Shown here: positions 17,959 through 26,526 of the stretch, piece after piece
How positions within the stretch are numbered: the first letter of the stretch is position 1
Layout of the letters: each line of letters begins with the position of its first letter
NCBI RefSeq assembly: GCF_026968045.1
Contig: NZ_JAPVBQ010000005.1
Coordinates: forward strand, 1-64,000
Origin: Modestobacter sp. VKM Ac-2977
GTDB taxonomy: Bacteria > Actinomycetota > Actinomycetes > Mycobacteriales > Geodermatophilaceae
Length of the DNA stretch: 64,000 nt
Direction: 5' to 3'
The notes under the pieces: generated by a model
Told to the model about the DNA's origin: nothing
The model's input: the letters and a program-made list of their open reading frames with translations, nothing else
Database searches by the model: none
Position numbers and translations under genes: made by a program

Positions 17959-18777
17959 TCAGACCCGGCTGGTGGCGTACTTGCGGCCGGCGAACGCCGC
18001 ACCGGCGAGGCCGGCCACGGTCAGGCCGACCAGCGGCGCCGGCATGCCCTCGTCAGCGGCCAGACCCGCCGAGCCGCCGGGGACGCCGGTCGGGGCGGAG
18101 GCCCCGGCCTGGACCGTCTGGGTGGCGAGCTCGTAGCCGGCGTCGGCCGACCCCCACGCGTAGACGATCGTGTTGGCACCCTCGGCCACCGTCACGTCGG
18201 CCGGGCCGATCGCCACGGTGTCGGTACCGGCGACGACCACGTCGGCGGACACGGAGCCGGCCGGGACGGTCACGGACTCCTCGTTCGGGTTGACCAGCCC
18301 GTCGATGATGACCTCACCACCGGCGCGGACGTCGACGGCGGGCGCCGCGGCCACGTGGCGCACGGTGAGCCGGCCCTCGCCCGCGGGCACGGCCGAGGTG
18401 TCGTTCACGAACGGGGTGAGGGCGGGCTCGCCGGCCTCGGTCAGGTGGGCGGTCACCGTGGCGTTGGCGCCGGCCGGGACCGATACGTCCATCGCCTGCA
18501 GCAGCGGCTCGCCGGAGGCGTCCTCGGCGTCGGCCGGGTAGAGCGCCAGGTCGTAGTCGCCACCGGGGAGGGTGAGCGGGCCGGCAAGGGTGCCGGGCTC
18601 GAAGTCGTCGATCAGCCGCTCGCCGTTGGCGTAGACGTCGACCGGGGTCTCCGGGATGGCGTGCAGGACCGACAGGGTCGCGGTGTGCGAGTCGGCCAGC
18701 GCGGGGGTGGCCGCGAAGAGCAGGGCGAACGCGCCGGTGGCGCCGACGGTCAGGGCGATCGGGCGGGTCTTGTTCAC
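17959..18777 (-). CDS. Secreted DUF4397 protein, copy B
   Basis: A 272-residue paralogue of copy A with the same signal peptide, DUF4397 repeats and C-terminal helix. It starts at GTG where copy A has ATG, with the same GGAAGG ribosome site. From about HLTEAG to the end the protein matches copy A exactly; between about residues 50 and 115 it differs clearly (for example LLQAMDVSVPAGAN in place of LDDVEIPAGAD). Likely co-expressed from a matching promoter. Function unknown. Confidence 0.85.
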   Translation of the reverse strand: MNKTRPIALTVGATGAFALLFAATPALADSHTATLSVLHAIPETPVDVYANGERLIDDFEPGTLAGPLTLPGGDYDLALYPADAEDASGEPLLQAMDVSVPAGANATVTAHLTEAGEPALTPFVNDTSAVPAGEGRLTVRHVAAAPAVDVRAGGEVIIDGLVNPNEESVTVPAGSVSADVVVAGTDTVAIGPADVTVAEGANTIVYAWGSADAGYELATQTVQAGASAPTGVPGGSAGLAADEGMPAPLVGLTVAGLAGAAFAGRKYATSRV

Positions 18778-18813
18778 GGTGACGTTCCTTCCGTTGGGGT
18801 GGACTGTCATCCC

Positions 18814-18844
18814 GTACTTCCTGACCACCCCCGGTCTTGGATGC
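18814..18844 (-). promoter_or_regulatory. Putative promoter of DUF4397 copy B
   Basis: GCATCC (18844-18839) and AAGTAC (18819-18814), 19 bases apart, match the pair before copy A while the spacer between them differs at about half its positions. Retention of only the two boxes argues for a functional promoter. Confidence 0.45.
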
Positions 18845-18871
18845 ACCCGGTCCAGATCCGGCCCGCAGGGA

Positions 18872-20023
18872 TCAGTGCGCCAGTGCCGTGGCCAGCAGGT
18901 CCAGCTGCTCGACGGTCGAGTCCAGGTGCGGGGAGACCCGGAGCACCGCGCCGGTGAGCTCACCGGGTGCCCGCTCCCGGCCGGCCGCCGTCGTCAGCAC
19001 GCTGTGCTCGGTGCGGAGCCGGGCGACCACCTGACGGACGTCGACGCCGTCCGGGGGTCGCAGCGTGGTGATCGCGGTCGGCTCGTCCAGCGGCTCGGTG
19101 ACCTGCCACCCGCCCCGGCCGTCGAGCCGCTCCCTGGTGGCGCGGCCCAGCGCCGCAAGCCGCTCGCGGACCCGCTGTGGGCCGGCGGCCAGGTGCTCGC
19201 CGACGGCGACGACCAGGCCGACCCGGCCGGCCAGGTGCGCGTCGTGCGACTCGTACCAGCGAGCGTGGTCGACGCCGGTGCGGTCGTCGTCGTAGAGCTC
19301 CGGGCCGACCAGCGGGGTCAGCTGTCCGCTGACCGCCGGGCGCAGGACGAGGAAGCCGACGCCGCGAGGCCCGGCGAGCCACTTGCGGGACGTGCCGTAG
19401 GCCGCGTCCGCGCCCAGGTCGCAGTCGACGTGGCCCAGGGCCTGCGCGACGTCCAGCACCAGGGGGACGCCGGCGGCCCGGCAGAGCGCGGCGACCTCCC
19501 GGCCGGGCTGGACGACGCCGCGGTGGCTGGCCACGAGGGTGACGTGCACGAACGCCGGCGGGTCGTCGCGCAGCGCCCGCTCGACTCCGGCGAGGTCGGC
19601 CCGGCCCAGGGCGTCGGCGGGCAGCACCACCGGCGTCAGCCCGGCGTCGGCGAACGTGGCGGCGTTGTGCCAGTACTCCCCGGGCAGGACGGCCACCCGG
19701 GCACCGGGAGCCAGCCGCCAGCGGGAGACCAGCGTGCGCACCGACGCCGACGCGCTCTCGGTGAAGGCCAGGTCGGCCGCGGCCATCCCGACCAGCCCGG
19801 CCAGCACCGAGCGGCCCTGCTGCAGCAGCCCCTCGGCGGCCTGCTCGGCGACGTAGCCGCCCAGCTCGGCCTCGTGCCGGGCGTGCCGGGCGACGGCGTC
19901 GAGCACCGCGGTGCTCTGCCGGCTGCAGGCGGCGTGGTCCAGGTGCACGGCGGCCGGCCGCAGGCGGCCGGCGCGCCAGGTGTCGCCGAGGTCCTCGTGC
20001 GGGAGGCCGCTCACCGTGGGCAC
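18872..20023 (-). CDS. egtE: Hercynylcysteine sulfoxide lyase EgtE
   Basis: A 383-residue fold-type I PLP enzyme of the aminotransferase class V/Csd family, catalysing the last step of ergothioneine synthesis (C-S cleavage of hercynylcysteine sulfoxide). Visible are VHLDHAACSRQS, the PLP aspartate region LVLDVAQALGHVDCDLG and the PLP lysine in AYGTSRKWLAGPRGVGF. Start GTG 20023, five bases after the egtD stop; a longer in-frame ATG would overlap egtD. Last gene of the egtABCDE operon. Confidence 0.9.
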   Translation of the reverse strand: MPTVSGLPHEDLGDTWRAGRLRPAAVHLDHAACSRQSTAVLDAVARHARHEAELGGYVAEQAAEGLLQQGRSVLAGLVGMAAADLAFTESASASVRTLVSRWRLAPGARVAVLPGEYWHNAATFADAGLTPVVLPADALGRADLAGVERALRDDPPAFVHVTLVASHRGVVQPGREVAALCRAAGVPLVLDVAQALGHVDCDLGADAAYGTSRKWLAGPRGVGFLVLRPAVSGQLTPLVGPELYDDDRTGVDHARWYESHDAHLAGRVGLVVAVGEHLAAGPQRVRERLAALGRATRERLDGRGGWQVTEPLDEPTAITTLRPPDGVDVRQVVARLRTEHSVLTTAAGRERAPGELTGAVLRVSPHLDSTVEQLDLLATALAH

Positions 20024-20027
20024 GGGG

Positions 20028-20996
20028 TCACGCCAGGACCGACAGGGAGACCGCGACGTCGCCGGCCTCATCGGTCCACCAGTGCGTCATCCGCAGGCCC
20101 GCGGCGGCCAGCTCCTGCTCGACCCGGGCCCGGCGGAACTTGGTCGACACCTCGGTGCGCATCTCCTCCCCGGCAGTGAAGGGCACCGCCAGCCCGATCG
20201 CGGCCAGGTCCACGACCTGGTCCCGGGTCGAGCGCAACCGCATCTCGACCCGCTCGTGCTCGGGGTCCCAGACCGCGACGTGCTCGAACGCGGCCGGGTC
20301 GGCGTCGCCCGACAGCTCCCGGTTCAGCACCGCGAGCACGTTCCGGTTGAACGCCGCGGTGACCCCGGCGGCGTCGTCGTAGGCGCGGACCAGCCGATCG
20401 GGGTCCTTCACCAGGTCGGTGCCGAGCAGGAACGAGTCCCCCGGCCGCAGGGTCGCCGCCAGCGAGGAGAGGAAGGCCGCCCGCGGCCCGGGCTCGAGGT
20501 TGCCGATCGTGGAGCCCAGGAAGGCGACCAGCCGGCGGCCCTCCTGTGGCAGGTCGCCCAGGTGCACGGTGAAGTCGGCGACGACCGCGTCGACCGCCGT
20601 CCCCGGGTAGGCCGCGGTGATCTGGGCACCGGCCGCCCGCAGCACCGAGGGGTCGACGTCGACCGGCACGAAGCGGCGCAGGGTGCCGGCCTCGGCCAGC
20701 GCGGTGAGCAGCAGCCGGGTCTTCTCGGACGTGCCGCTGCCCAGCTCGACCAGCGTGTCGGCGCCGGTGGCCGCGGCGACGTCCGCGGCGCGCTCGGCCA
20801 GCAGGGCCCGTTCCGCGCGGGTCGGGTAGTACTCCGGCAGCCGGGTGATCTCGTCGAACAGCTCGCTGCCGCGCTCGTCGTAGAACCAGCGGGGCGGCAG
20901 CGTCTTCGGGCTCGCCGTCAGGCCGGCGCGTGCGTCGGCGGCGAGCGCAGCGCCGGCGTCGACCGGGCCGAGGTGGTCGGTGAGCGTGAACGTCAT
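20028..20996 (-). CDS. egtD: Histidine N-alpha-methyltransferase EgtD
   Basis: A 322-residue SAM-dependent enzyme that trimethylates histidine to hercynine. Family features are [32 protein letters not shown], the SAM loop [33 protein letters not shown] and [15 protein letters not shown]. Length matches known EgtD (about 321). The ATG overlaps the egtC stop (ATGA). Confidence 0.97.
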   Translation of the reverse strand: MTFTLTDHLGPVDAGAALAADARAGLTASPKTLPPRWFYDERGSELFDEITRLPEYYPTRAERALLAERAADVAAATGADTLVELGSGTSEKTRLLLTALAEAGTLRRFVPVDVDPSVLRAAGAQITAAYPGTAVDAVVADFTVHLGDLPQEGRRLVAFLGSTIGNLEPGPRAAFLSSLAATLRPGDSFLLGTDLVKDPDRLVRAYDDAAGVTAAFNRNVLAVLNRELSGDADPAAFEHVAVWDPEHERVEMRLRSTRDQVVDLAAIGLAVPFTAGEEMRTEVSTKFRRARVEQELAAAGLRMTHWWTDEAGDVAVSLSVLA

Positions 20997-21697
20997 GCGG
21001 GCTCCGATGCCTCGAGGGGGGTCAGGGTCAGGCCGTCGGGGGTGACCTCGACGAGCGTCCGGTCGGGGACGTCGGACCAGCGCGGGTCGTCGTCCCACGG
21101 CTCGCTGGCCAGCGCCGTCCCCTCGTCGGTGGCCAGCACCGACAGGGTGTCGCCCCAGGTGGTGGCCAGCAGGCGGGTGCCGTCGGCGGCGAGCAGGTTG
21201 AGCCGGGCGGCCGGGTCGGCGGCCCCCACCTCGCGGACGGTCTCGCCGAGCGCCGCCATGCCGCGGGAGAAGACCAGCGCGGCCAGCAGCGCGCTGTCCA
21301 CCACCGACTCGGCGTCCCGGGCCGGGGGCAGCACCGCCCGGTCGACCCGGCCGTTGTGCGAGAGCAGCCAGCGACCGTCGGTGAACGGGGCGGCCGCCGC
21401 CTCCTCGATCGGCATCCCCACGGTCGCCGAGCGCACCGCGGCCAGCACGCAGCGGGCCGAGACGGCGGGCGCGACCGAGGCGAAGGACGCCGACCCCCAC
21501 AACGGCTGCGCCGACCGCCAGCGGGCCGGTTCCGGACGGCCGTCGGCCCAGAAGCCCACGCCCCAGCCGTCGGCGTTCACCGTGCCGTACCGCTGCCGGC
21601 GGGGGGCGTAGGACTGCACCAGCAGGGACGACGGCGGCTCGAGCACCAGCGCGGCCAGCGTGCGCGGCTGCCCGAGCCACGCCAGGTGCCGGCACAT
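20993..21697 (-). CDS. egtC: Gamma-glutamyl-hercynylcysteine sulfoxide hydrolase EgtC
   Basis: A 234-residue class II glutamine-amidotransferase-like hydrolase that removes glutamate from the ergothioneine intermediate. It begins MCRHLAWLG with catalytic Cys2 exposed after Met removal, then [20 protein letters not shown] and the nucleophile-family segment FSRGMAALG. It starts 13 bases after egtB; its stop overlaps the egtD ATG. Confidence 0.95.
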   Translation of the reverse strand: MCRHLAWLGQPRTLAALVLEPPSSLLVQSYAPRRQRYGTVNADGWGVGFWADGRPEPARWRSAQPLWGSASFASVAPAVSARCVLAAVRSATVGMPIEEAAAAPFTDGRWLLSHNGRVDRAVLPPARDAESVVDSALLAALVFSRGMAALGETVREVGAADPAARLNLLAADGTRLLATTWGDTLSVLATDEGTALASEPWDDDPRWSDVPDRTLVEVTPDGLTLTPLEASEPA

Positions 21698-21710
21698 CAG
21701 ACGTCTCCCG

Positions 21711-22988
21711 TCATGCGTCGAAGGCGAGCCGGAAGCCGCTGAAGACCTGCCGGCGCACCGGATGGTCCCAGTTGCGGAAGCTCGGCCGGGACACCGAGGC
21801 GCCCACCGCCCAGGAGCTGCCGCGCAGCACCTTGTAGTCGCCGCCGAAGAAGGGCGCGGAGTAGTCGGCGTAGAGCATCGGGGTGAAGCCGGGCCACGGG
21901 CGGAAGTCCGAGGAGGTCCACTCCCACACGTCGCCCATCAGCTGCTCCACGCCGCAGGCCGAGGCGCCGGCGGGGTAGGCACCCACCGGGGCCGGGCGCA
22001 GTGCCGAGCCGCCGAGGTTGGCCAGCTCCGGGGTCGGCTCGGCCGAGCCCCACGGGAACCGCCGCCGGCTGCCGGTGGCCGGGTCCCAGACGGCCGCCTT
22101 CTCCCACTCCTCCTCGGTCGGCAGCCGCCCCCCGGCCCAGGCGGCGTACGCCTCGGCCTCGAAGAAGGTCACGTGCTGGACCGGTTCGTCCGCCGGCAGA
22201 TCCTCGACCAGGCCGAACCGGTTCCGGGTGCCCTCGGGCCCCCAGGACTCCGGTGCAGTGAGGCCGGCGTCGCAGCGGTGCTGCCAGCCGCGCGCGGACC
22301 ACCAGCGCGGGTCGGTGTAGCCGCCGTCGGCGACGAAGGCGGCGTACTCGGCGTTGGTGACCGGCACCCGCCCGATCCGGAACGCCGGGACGTCGACGAC
22401 GTGCGCCGGCCGCTCGTTGTCCAGGGAGAACGGCTCCTCGGTGCCGTCGACCCCCAGGCGGAAGGGCCCGCCGGGGACCAGCGCGGTGGTGCCGGCCAGC
22501 CCGGGCCGGCCGGGCGGGAGCGGGGAGCCGGTGCCCAGCAGCGGTGGGCCGGCGCGCAGCTGCAGGGTCTGCAGCATCGTCTCGTCGTGCTGCTGCTCGT
22601 GGCTGACGACCATCGCCACGTCGAAGGGGTCGTCGTCCGGCCCGGACCGGTCGAGCCGGTCCAGCACCCGGCCGCGCACCTCGGCGCAGTACGCCCGGGC
22701 CTCCACCGGCGGCAGCAGCGGGAGCCTGACCCGTGCGGCCCGGGGGTGGGTGAAGGCGTCGTACAGCGACTCGACGTCCGGCGGCAGCACCCCGGTGCAC
22801 CGGGCATCGCCGCCGCGCAGCAGCCACAGGTCCTCCTGCTGGCCGACGTGGGCCAGGTCCCAGACCAGCGGGCTCATCAGCGGCGAGTGCTGGCGCAGCA
22901 GCTCGGGCTCGTCGTGCTCGGTGAGCAGCAGGGTGCGCTCCCGGGCGCGGGTGAGCTCCTGGGCGAGCGTCTCTCTCAGGTCGGTCAC
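21711..22988 (-). CDS. egtB: Ergothioneine sulfoxide synthase EgtB
   Basis: A 425-residue non-haem iron enzyme joining gamma-glutamylcysteine (or cysteine) to hercynine with O2. The N-terminal DinB-like domain provides iron ligands ([24 protein letters not shown], the HxxxH motif). The C-terminal formylglycine-enzyme-like domain contains [34 protein letters not shown] and VLRGSSW. The GTG start overlaps the egtA stop; upstream open frames over egtA are not coding. Confidence 0.95.
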   Translation of the reverse strand: MTDLRETLAQELTRARERTLLLTEHDEPELLRQHSPLMSPLVWDLAHVGQQEDLWLLRGGDARCTGVLPPDVESLYDAFTHPRAARVRLPLLPPVEARAYCAEVRGRVLDRLDRSGPDDDPFDVAMVVSHEQQHDETMLQTLQLRAGPPLLGTGSPLPPGRPGLAGTTALVPGGPFRLGVDGTEEPFSLDNERPAHVVDVPAFRIGRVPVTNAEYAAFVADGGYTDPRWWSARGWQHRCDAGLTAPESWGPEGTRNRFGLVEDLPADEPVQHVTFFEAEAYAAWAGGRLPTEEEWEKAAVWDPATGSRRRFPWGSAEPTPELANLGGSALRPAPVGAYPAGASACGVEQLMGDVWEWTSSDFRPWPGFTPMLYADYSAPFFGGDYKVLRGSSWAVGASVSRPSFRNWDHPVRRQVFSGFRLAFDA

Positions 22989-24259
22989 GTCTCCTCCTCG
23001 GCGTCGTGGGTCGCGGCCAGCAGGGCGGCTGCCGGACCGTGGGTCCGGGCGGTGTGCAGCAGTGCGTCGCCGGGGCTGGCCCGGCGCTCGACCAGCTCGG
23101 CCAGGGCGGTGACCTGTGCCCGCAGGCCCGCCGGCGCCCGGCGCACGGCGACCTCCAGGCAGGCGGAGGCGGCCGCGTGGAGCTCCGGGTCGGCGAGTCC
23201 GAGCCGGGTGGCCGGCTCCCAGCGACCGGTGACCGGCTCGGTCGCGGCGGCGGCGGTGTCGGCGGCCACCGGGTCGTCGAGCAGGGTGCCGGCCACCGCC
23301 GACAGCGCCGGCCACCACGGCTCGGGCGCGGCGTCGAGGTACCGCAGCTCCAGGTAGCCGCGCAGCCGGACCGGTGGGAACAGCGTGGTCAGGTGGTACT
23401 CCAGGTCGGCCACGGTCGGCCGCCGGTCGGCCGGCCCGGCCCCGCGGACCCAGTCGGCGAACGACGTCCGGCCGCGCACCGGGACGGCGTCCCCCGCCGG
23501 CCCGCGCACCAGCATCACCGGCGCCGCCAGGGCGAACGCGGCCCACTCGTCGGCCGGGTCGGGCCCCTCCGGCAGGGGCGCACAGCGAGCGGGGTCCAGC
23601 TCGGCCCAGATCCGCTGCCGGCCGGAGCGCCACCCGGTCTCCCTCCCGGCGAGCAGCGGGGAGCAGGCGGAGACCGCCACCAGCACCGGGCCGAGCGACT
23701 GGGCCAGCCGCACCCGTGCGGCCCAGCCGGACCGGGGCCCGGCCTCCACGTTGACCTGGAGCGCCGCGGTGCTGGTCATCATCGTGACGCCGGCCGCCCG
23801 GTGGCCCAGCGCCTGGAAGTGCTCCTCCATCGCCACGTAGCGGGAGCCCGGGTTCACCCGCTGCGCGGGGCGGCACGGGTCTGCGCCCAGCGGCGCCAGT
23901 CCCAGGCCCGCCGTGCCCAGCCGGCCCCGGACGGCCGCGAGGTCGGACCGCAGGCCGGTGACCGCAGCCGTGACGTCGGGGGCCGGTGGGCCGGACAGCT
24001 CGACCTGGCCGCCGGGCTCGAGGGTGACCCGGCTGCCGCCGTCCAGCGGGGGCAGCGCCGCGACGGCGGCGGTGACCCGGTGCCAGGGCACCCGGGTGCC
24101 GGGGGAGGCCCGGTCGACCAGGTGCGCCTCGAGCTCCAGCCCGATCGGCCCGGTCGCCGCCGGGTGCAGCGCGCGGACGCCGACGTGCTCCCGGGCGGCG
24201 TCGAGGTCGGGCAGGACGTCGTCGGCGGGATGGTCGGCGAGTGCTGTGGACGTGGTCAT
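22985..24259 (-). CDS. egtA: Glutamate-cysteine ligase EgtA
   Basis: A 424-residue GCS2-type ligase making gamma-glutamylcysteine for EgtB. Family features are [36 protein letters not shown], the [14 protein letters not shown] substrate region, and [12 protein letters not shown]. The ATG at 24259 is preceded by GGAGGGGG. It heads the leftward egt operon; the 246-base gap to the divergent MEDS gene should hold both promoters. Confidence 0.95.
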   Translation of the reverse strand: MTTSTALADHPADDVLPDLDAAREHVGVRALHPAATGPIGLELEAHLVDRASPGTRVPWHRVTAAVAALPPLDGGSRVTLEPGGQVELSGPPAPDVTAAVTGLRSDLAAVRGRLGTAGLGLAPLGADPCRPAQRVNPGSRYVAMEEHFQALGHRAAGVTMMTSTAALQVNVEAGPRSGWAARVRLAQSLGPVLVAVSACSPLLAGRETGWRSGRQRIWAELDPARCAPLPEGPDPADEWAAFALAAPVMLVRGPAGDAVPVRGRTSFADWVRGAGPADRRPTVADLEYHLTTLFPPVRLRGYLELRYLDAAPEPWWPALSAVAGTLLDDPVAADTAAAATEPVTGRWEPATRLGLADPELHAAASACLEVAVRRAPAGLRAQVTALAELVERRASPGDALLHTARTHGPAAALLAATHDAEEET

Positions 24260-24505
24260 GTCGCCCCCTCCAGGTCCGGACCGGTCGTGTCGACCGCGGG
24301 TCGGTGCGGGGGCGGCGTGCCGGGTGGCGGCCGTCCTCGCTGCCCATCTTCCACGCTTGGGCCGACGCGGCAACCCGCACCTCCGGGCCGTCCGGTCAGC
24401 TCGCGGCCGGCCGTACGCCTAGGTCGCCGGGGAGCGGGTAGTGAGCCCGTGGACACGGCTGCCAGGACGGCGGCTCCGCATCGGGCAGGACGGGGATCAG
24501 CACGC

Positions 24506-25480
24506 ATGGACGGGGCAGCCGGGTCCGGCAGACACCGGGCGTTGATCGGCGCGTCGGACAGCGAGTTGGTCGACGGCACCGTCGCGTTCGTCTGCGCCGG
24601 GCTGGACGCCGGGGAGCCGGTGGTGGTCGTCTGCAGCGACCAGACCACCCAGCTCCTGCAGCAGGCGCTCCCCGACCGTCCGCAGGTGATCTGGACCGCG
24701 TGGTCCGACGTGTACGGCAACGGGCCGGCAGCGGCGATCACCGCCGTCCGCCGCCTCGGGGTGCGCCACCGGGTGGCGGCCAGCCCGGTGGTCCGCGTCG
24801 TCCTCGAGCCGCTGCCCGGGTCCGACCCGGACAGCTGGCGGGAGTGGCAGCGCTACGAGGCCGTCCTGGACCACCAGCTCGGTGAGGCGAACCGCGCCGG
24901 GGACGACCCGCTGCTGGTGCTCTGCCTGTGCGACACCCGCCGGGTGCCGACCCCGTTGGTGGACGCCGTGCGGGCCACCCACCCGGTGCTCCAGGTCGAC
25001 GGGCACGAGCAGGTCAACCCCGACCACGTCGACCCCGAGGAGTACCTGGCCTCGCTGCCGGTCCCGCTCGAGCCGCTGGAGTCGACCCAGCCGCTGGTGC
25101 ACGCCGACTCGGTCCGCGACCTGCGCGGACTGCGCCGCGACCTCGCCGCGCGCGCCGCCGAGGCCCGGTTGCCGTCCGGCTCGGAGCCGGCGCTCGAGGA
25201 CTTCCTCCTCGCCGTCGACGAGATGACCACCAACGCGCTGCGACACGGCCGGCCGCCGGTCGACCTGCGGCTGTGGGCCGGCGGCGACCGGCTGGTCTGC
25301 ACGGTGACCGACCACGGCGCCGGGCTGCAGGACCCGTTCATCGGCTACGGGCCGGCACACGGCGACGACCTGTCGCTGGGCGGCATGGGGCTGTGGCTGG
25401 CCCGCCAGCTGTGCGACCACGTCGACATCACCGTGGCCGGCGAAGGCGTGCAGGTCCGGCTCACCACCGTCCTGCGCTGA
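24506..25480 (+). CDS. MEDS-domain anti-sigma regulatory ATPase
   Basis: A 324-residue soluble two-domain protein. Residues about 10-180 are a MEDS (DcmR-sensory) domain (FVCAGLDAGEPVVVVCSD; LLVLCLCDTRRVP). Residues about 195-320 are a GHKL/RsbW-type ATPase with N-box FLLAVDEMTTNALRHG, G1 VTDHGAGLQDP and G2 LGGMGLWLARQL. There is no phosphorylatable His domain, so it resembles actinobacterial anti-sigma or anti-anti-sigma switch kinases rather than a sensor kinase. No partner sigma gene is adjacent; the target is unknown. Confidence 0.8.
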   Translation: MDGAAGSGRHRALIGASDSELVDGTVAFVCAGLDAGEPVVVVCSDQTTQLLQQALPDRPQVIWTAWSDVYGNGPAAAITAVRRLGVRHRVAASPVVRVVLEPLPGSDPDSWREWQRYEAVLDHQLGEANRAGDDPLLVLCLCDTRRVPTPLVDAVRATHPVLQVDGHEQVNPDHVDPEEYLASLPVPLEPLESTQPLVHADSVRDLRGLRRDLAARAAEARLPSGSEPALEDFLLAVDEMTTNALRHGRPPVDLRLWAGGDRLVCTVTDHGAGLQDPFIGYGPAHGDDLSLGGMGLWLARQLCDHVDITVAGEGVQVRLTTVLR

Positions 25481-25481
25481 C

Positions 25482-25994
25482 GTGCCCGGCGCCCCCCGCG
25501 ACCGGGACGACGCCGGCCGGGCCCGTAGTGCCCGACCGCGCGACGCGCTGGGCCGGCCGCTGCCGTACGGCTCGCCGGGGGAGCCGCGGGCGCCCGAGGG
25601 TCTGGTCCGCACGCCGGACCAGACGTTGGTGGAGGCCCAGGAGCTGCTGGACGCCGGCCGGCCGTTCCACGCCCACGAGGTGCTCGAGGACGCGTGGAAG
25701 ACCGGCCCGGACGACGAACGGGACCTGTGGCGCGGCCTGGCCCAGCTCGCCGTCGGCCTGACCCACGCCCTGCGCGGCAACCTGCCGGGTGCGGCGACCC
25801 TGCTGACCCGGGGCGCCCGGTCGCTCGGCACCGCCGGCCCGGCCGCCGCCCGGCACGGGGTGGACGTCGCCGGGCTGGTCGCCTGGGGCGCCCGGCTGGG
25901 TGCGGATGCCGCGGCCGGGGTGCTGCCGGACCCGGCCCCGCCGCGGCTGGCTCTTCCACCGACGAGTGACGGGGAGCACACTCGGTCCCGATGA
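25482..25994 (+). CDS. DUF309 domain protein
   Basis: A 170-residue protein with the compact helical DUF309 core (about 50-130): LVEAQELLDAGRPFHAHEVLEDAWK, in which the AHEVLEDAWK motif defines the family, followed by LWRGLAQLAVGLTHALRGN. The first 45 residues are a variable, Arg/Asp-rich lead. GTG start two bases after the MEDS gene stop; its stop overlaps the next gene. DUF309 has no firm biochemical role. Confidence 0.78.
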   Translation: MPGAPRDRDDAGRARSARPRDALGRPLPYGSPGEPRAPEGLVRTPDQTLVEAQELLDAGRPFHAHEVLEDAWKTGPDDERDLWRGLAQLAVGLTHALRGNLPGAATLLTRGARSLGTAGPAAARHGVDVAGLVAWGARLGADAAAGVLPDPAPPRLALPPTSDGEHTRSR

Positions 25995-26431
25995 GGAGCT
26001 ACGAGGCGGCCACCCGCATCGACGCCGGGGCCGAACAGGTGTGGTCGGTGCTCGTCGACGTCGGCGGCTGGCGTGACTGGCACTCCGGGATCGACCGGGT
26101 GGAGGGGGTCGTCCGGCTGGGCGCGCCACTCCTCCTGGTGGCCACCGGCACCCGGCGCCGGCCGCTGCGGGTCACGGTCACCGAGATCCGGCCGGCGGAG
26201 TCGATGCGCTGGCACAGCGGCCTGCCGCTGGACCTGTTCGTCGCCGAGCGCACCTTCCGGCTCGACCCGCAGGGCGACGGCAGCACGGAGTTCACCGTCC
26301 GTGAGCAGTACCGCGGCCCGCTGGCGCCGCTGATGATGCGCACGGTGCCCGACCTGAACCCGGCCTTCCGCCAGTTCGCGGTCGGGTTGAAGGCCCGGGC
26401 CGAGCAGCGGGCGGCCGAGGTCTCCGCCTGA
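25991..26431 (+). CDS. SRPBCC (polyketide cyclase/START-like) protein
   Basis: A 146-residue single SRPBCC domain opening SYEAATRIDAGAEQVWSVLVDV and WRDWHSGIDRVEG, with the long C-terminal helix PDLNPAFRQFAVGLKARAE. This fold encloses a hydrophobic ligand; the ligand is not predictable. ATG overlaps the DUF309 stop (ATGA), so it belongs to the three-gene MEDS-DUF309-SRPBCC transcript. No secretion signal. Confidence 0.8.
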   Translation: MRSYEAATRIDAGAEQVWSVLVDVGGWRDWHSGIDRVEGVVRLGAPLLLVATGTRRRPLRVTVTEIRPAESMRWHSGLPLDLFVAERTFRLDPQGDGSTEFTVREQYRGPLAPLMMRTVPDLNPAFRQFAVGLKARAEQRAAEVSA

Positions 26432-26526
26432 CGCTGCCTGGCCCCCGTCGTACGGCGTGATTCCGCATGGTGGGAAGCGTGCCCCGTCAGGTGGAAATGT
26501 CGTGGTGGGGGTGCCACGATGGGAAG

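Larger units (their letters stand above)
16769..18870. repeat. Tandem duplication, 1,060-bp unit
   Basis: Two adjacent direct copies, about 16769-17828 and 17829-18870, offset by exactly 1,060 bases. Each holds a sortase 5' end, a short gap, a DUF4397 gene and its promoter region. The segment 16861-17360 reads identical to 17921-18420 (500 bases), whereas the DUF4397 middle region and the promoter flanks have diverged. This mosaic suggests gene conversion of the 3' half, or selection for a changed middle domain. Confidence 0.9.

Noticed and set aside
16899-18777. LPXTG sorting motif in the DUF4397 proteins
   Set aside because: No LPXTG or close variant is present upstream of the C-terminal helix in either copy.
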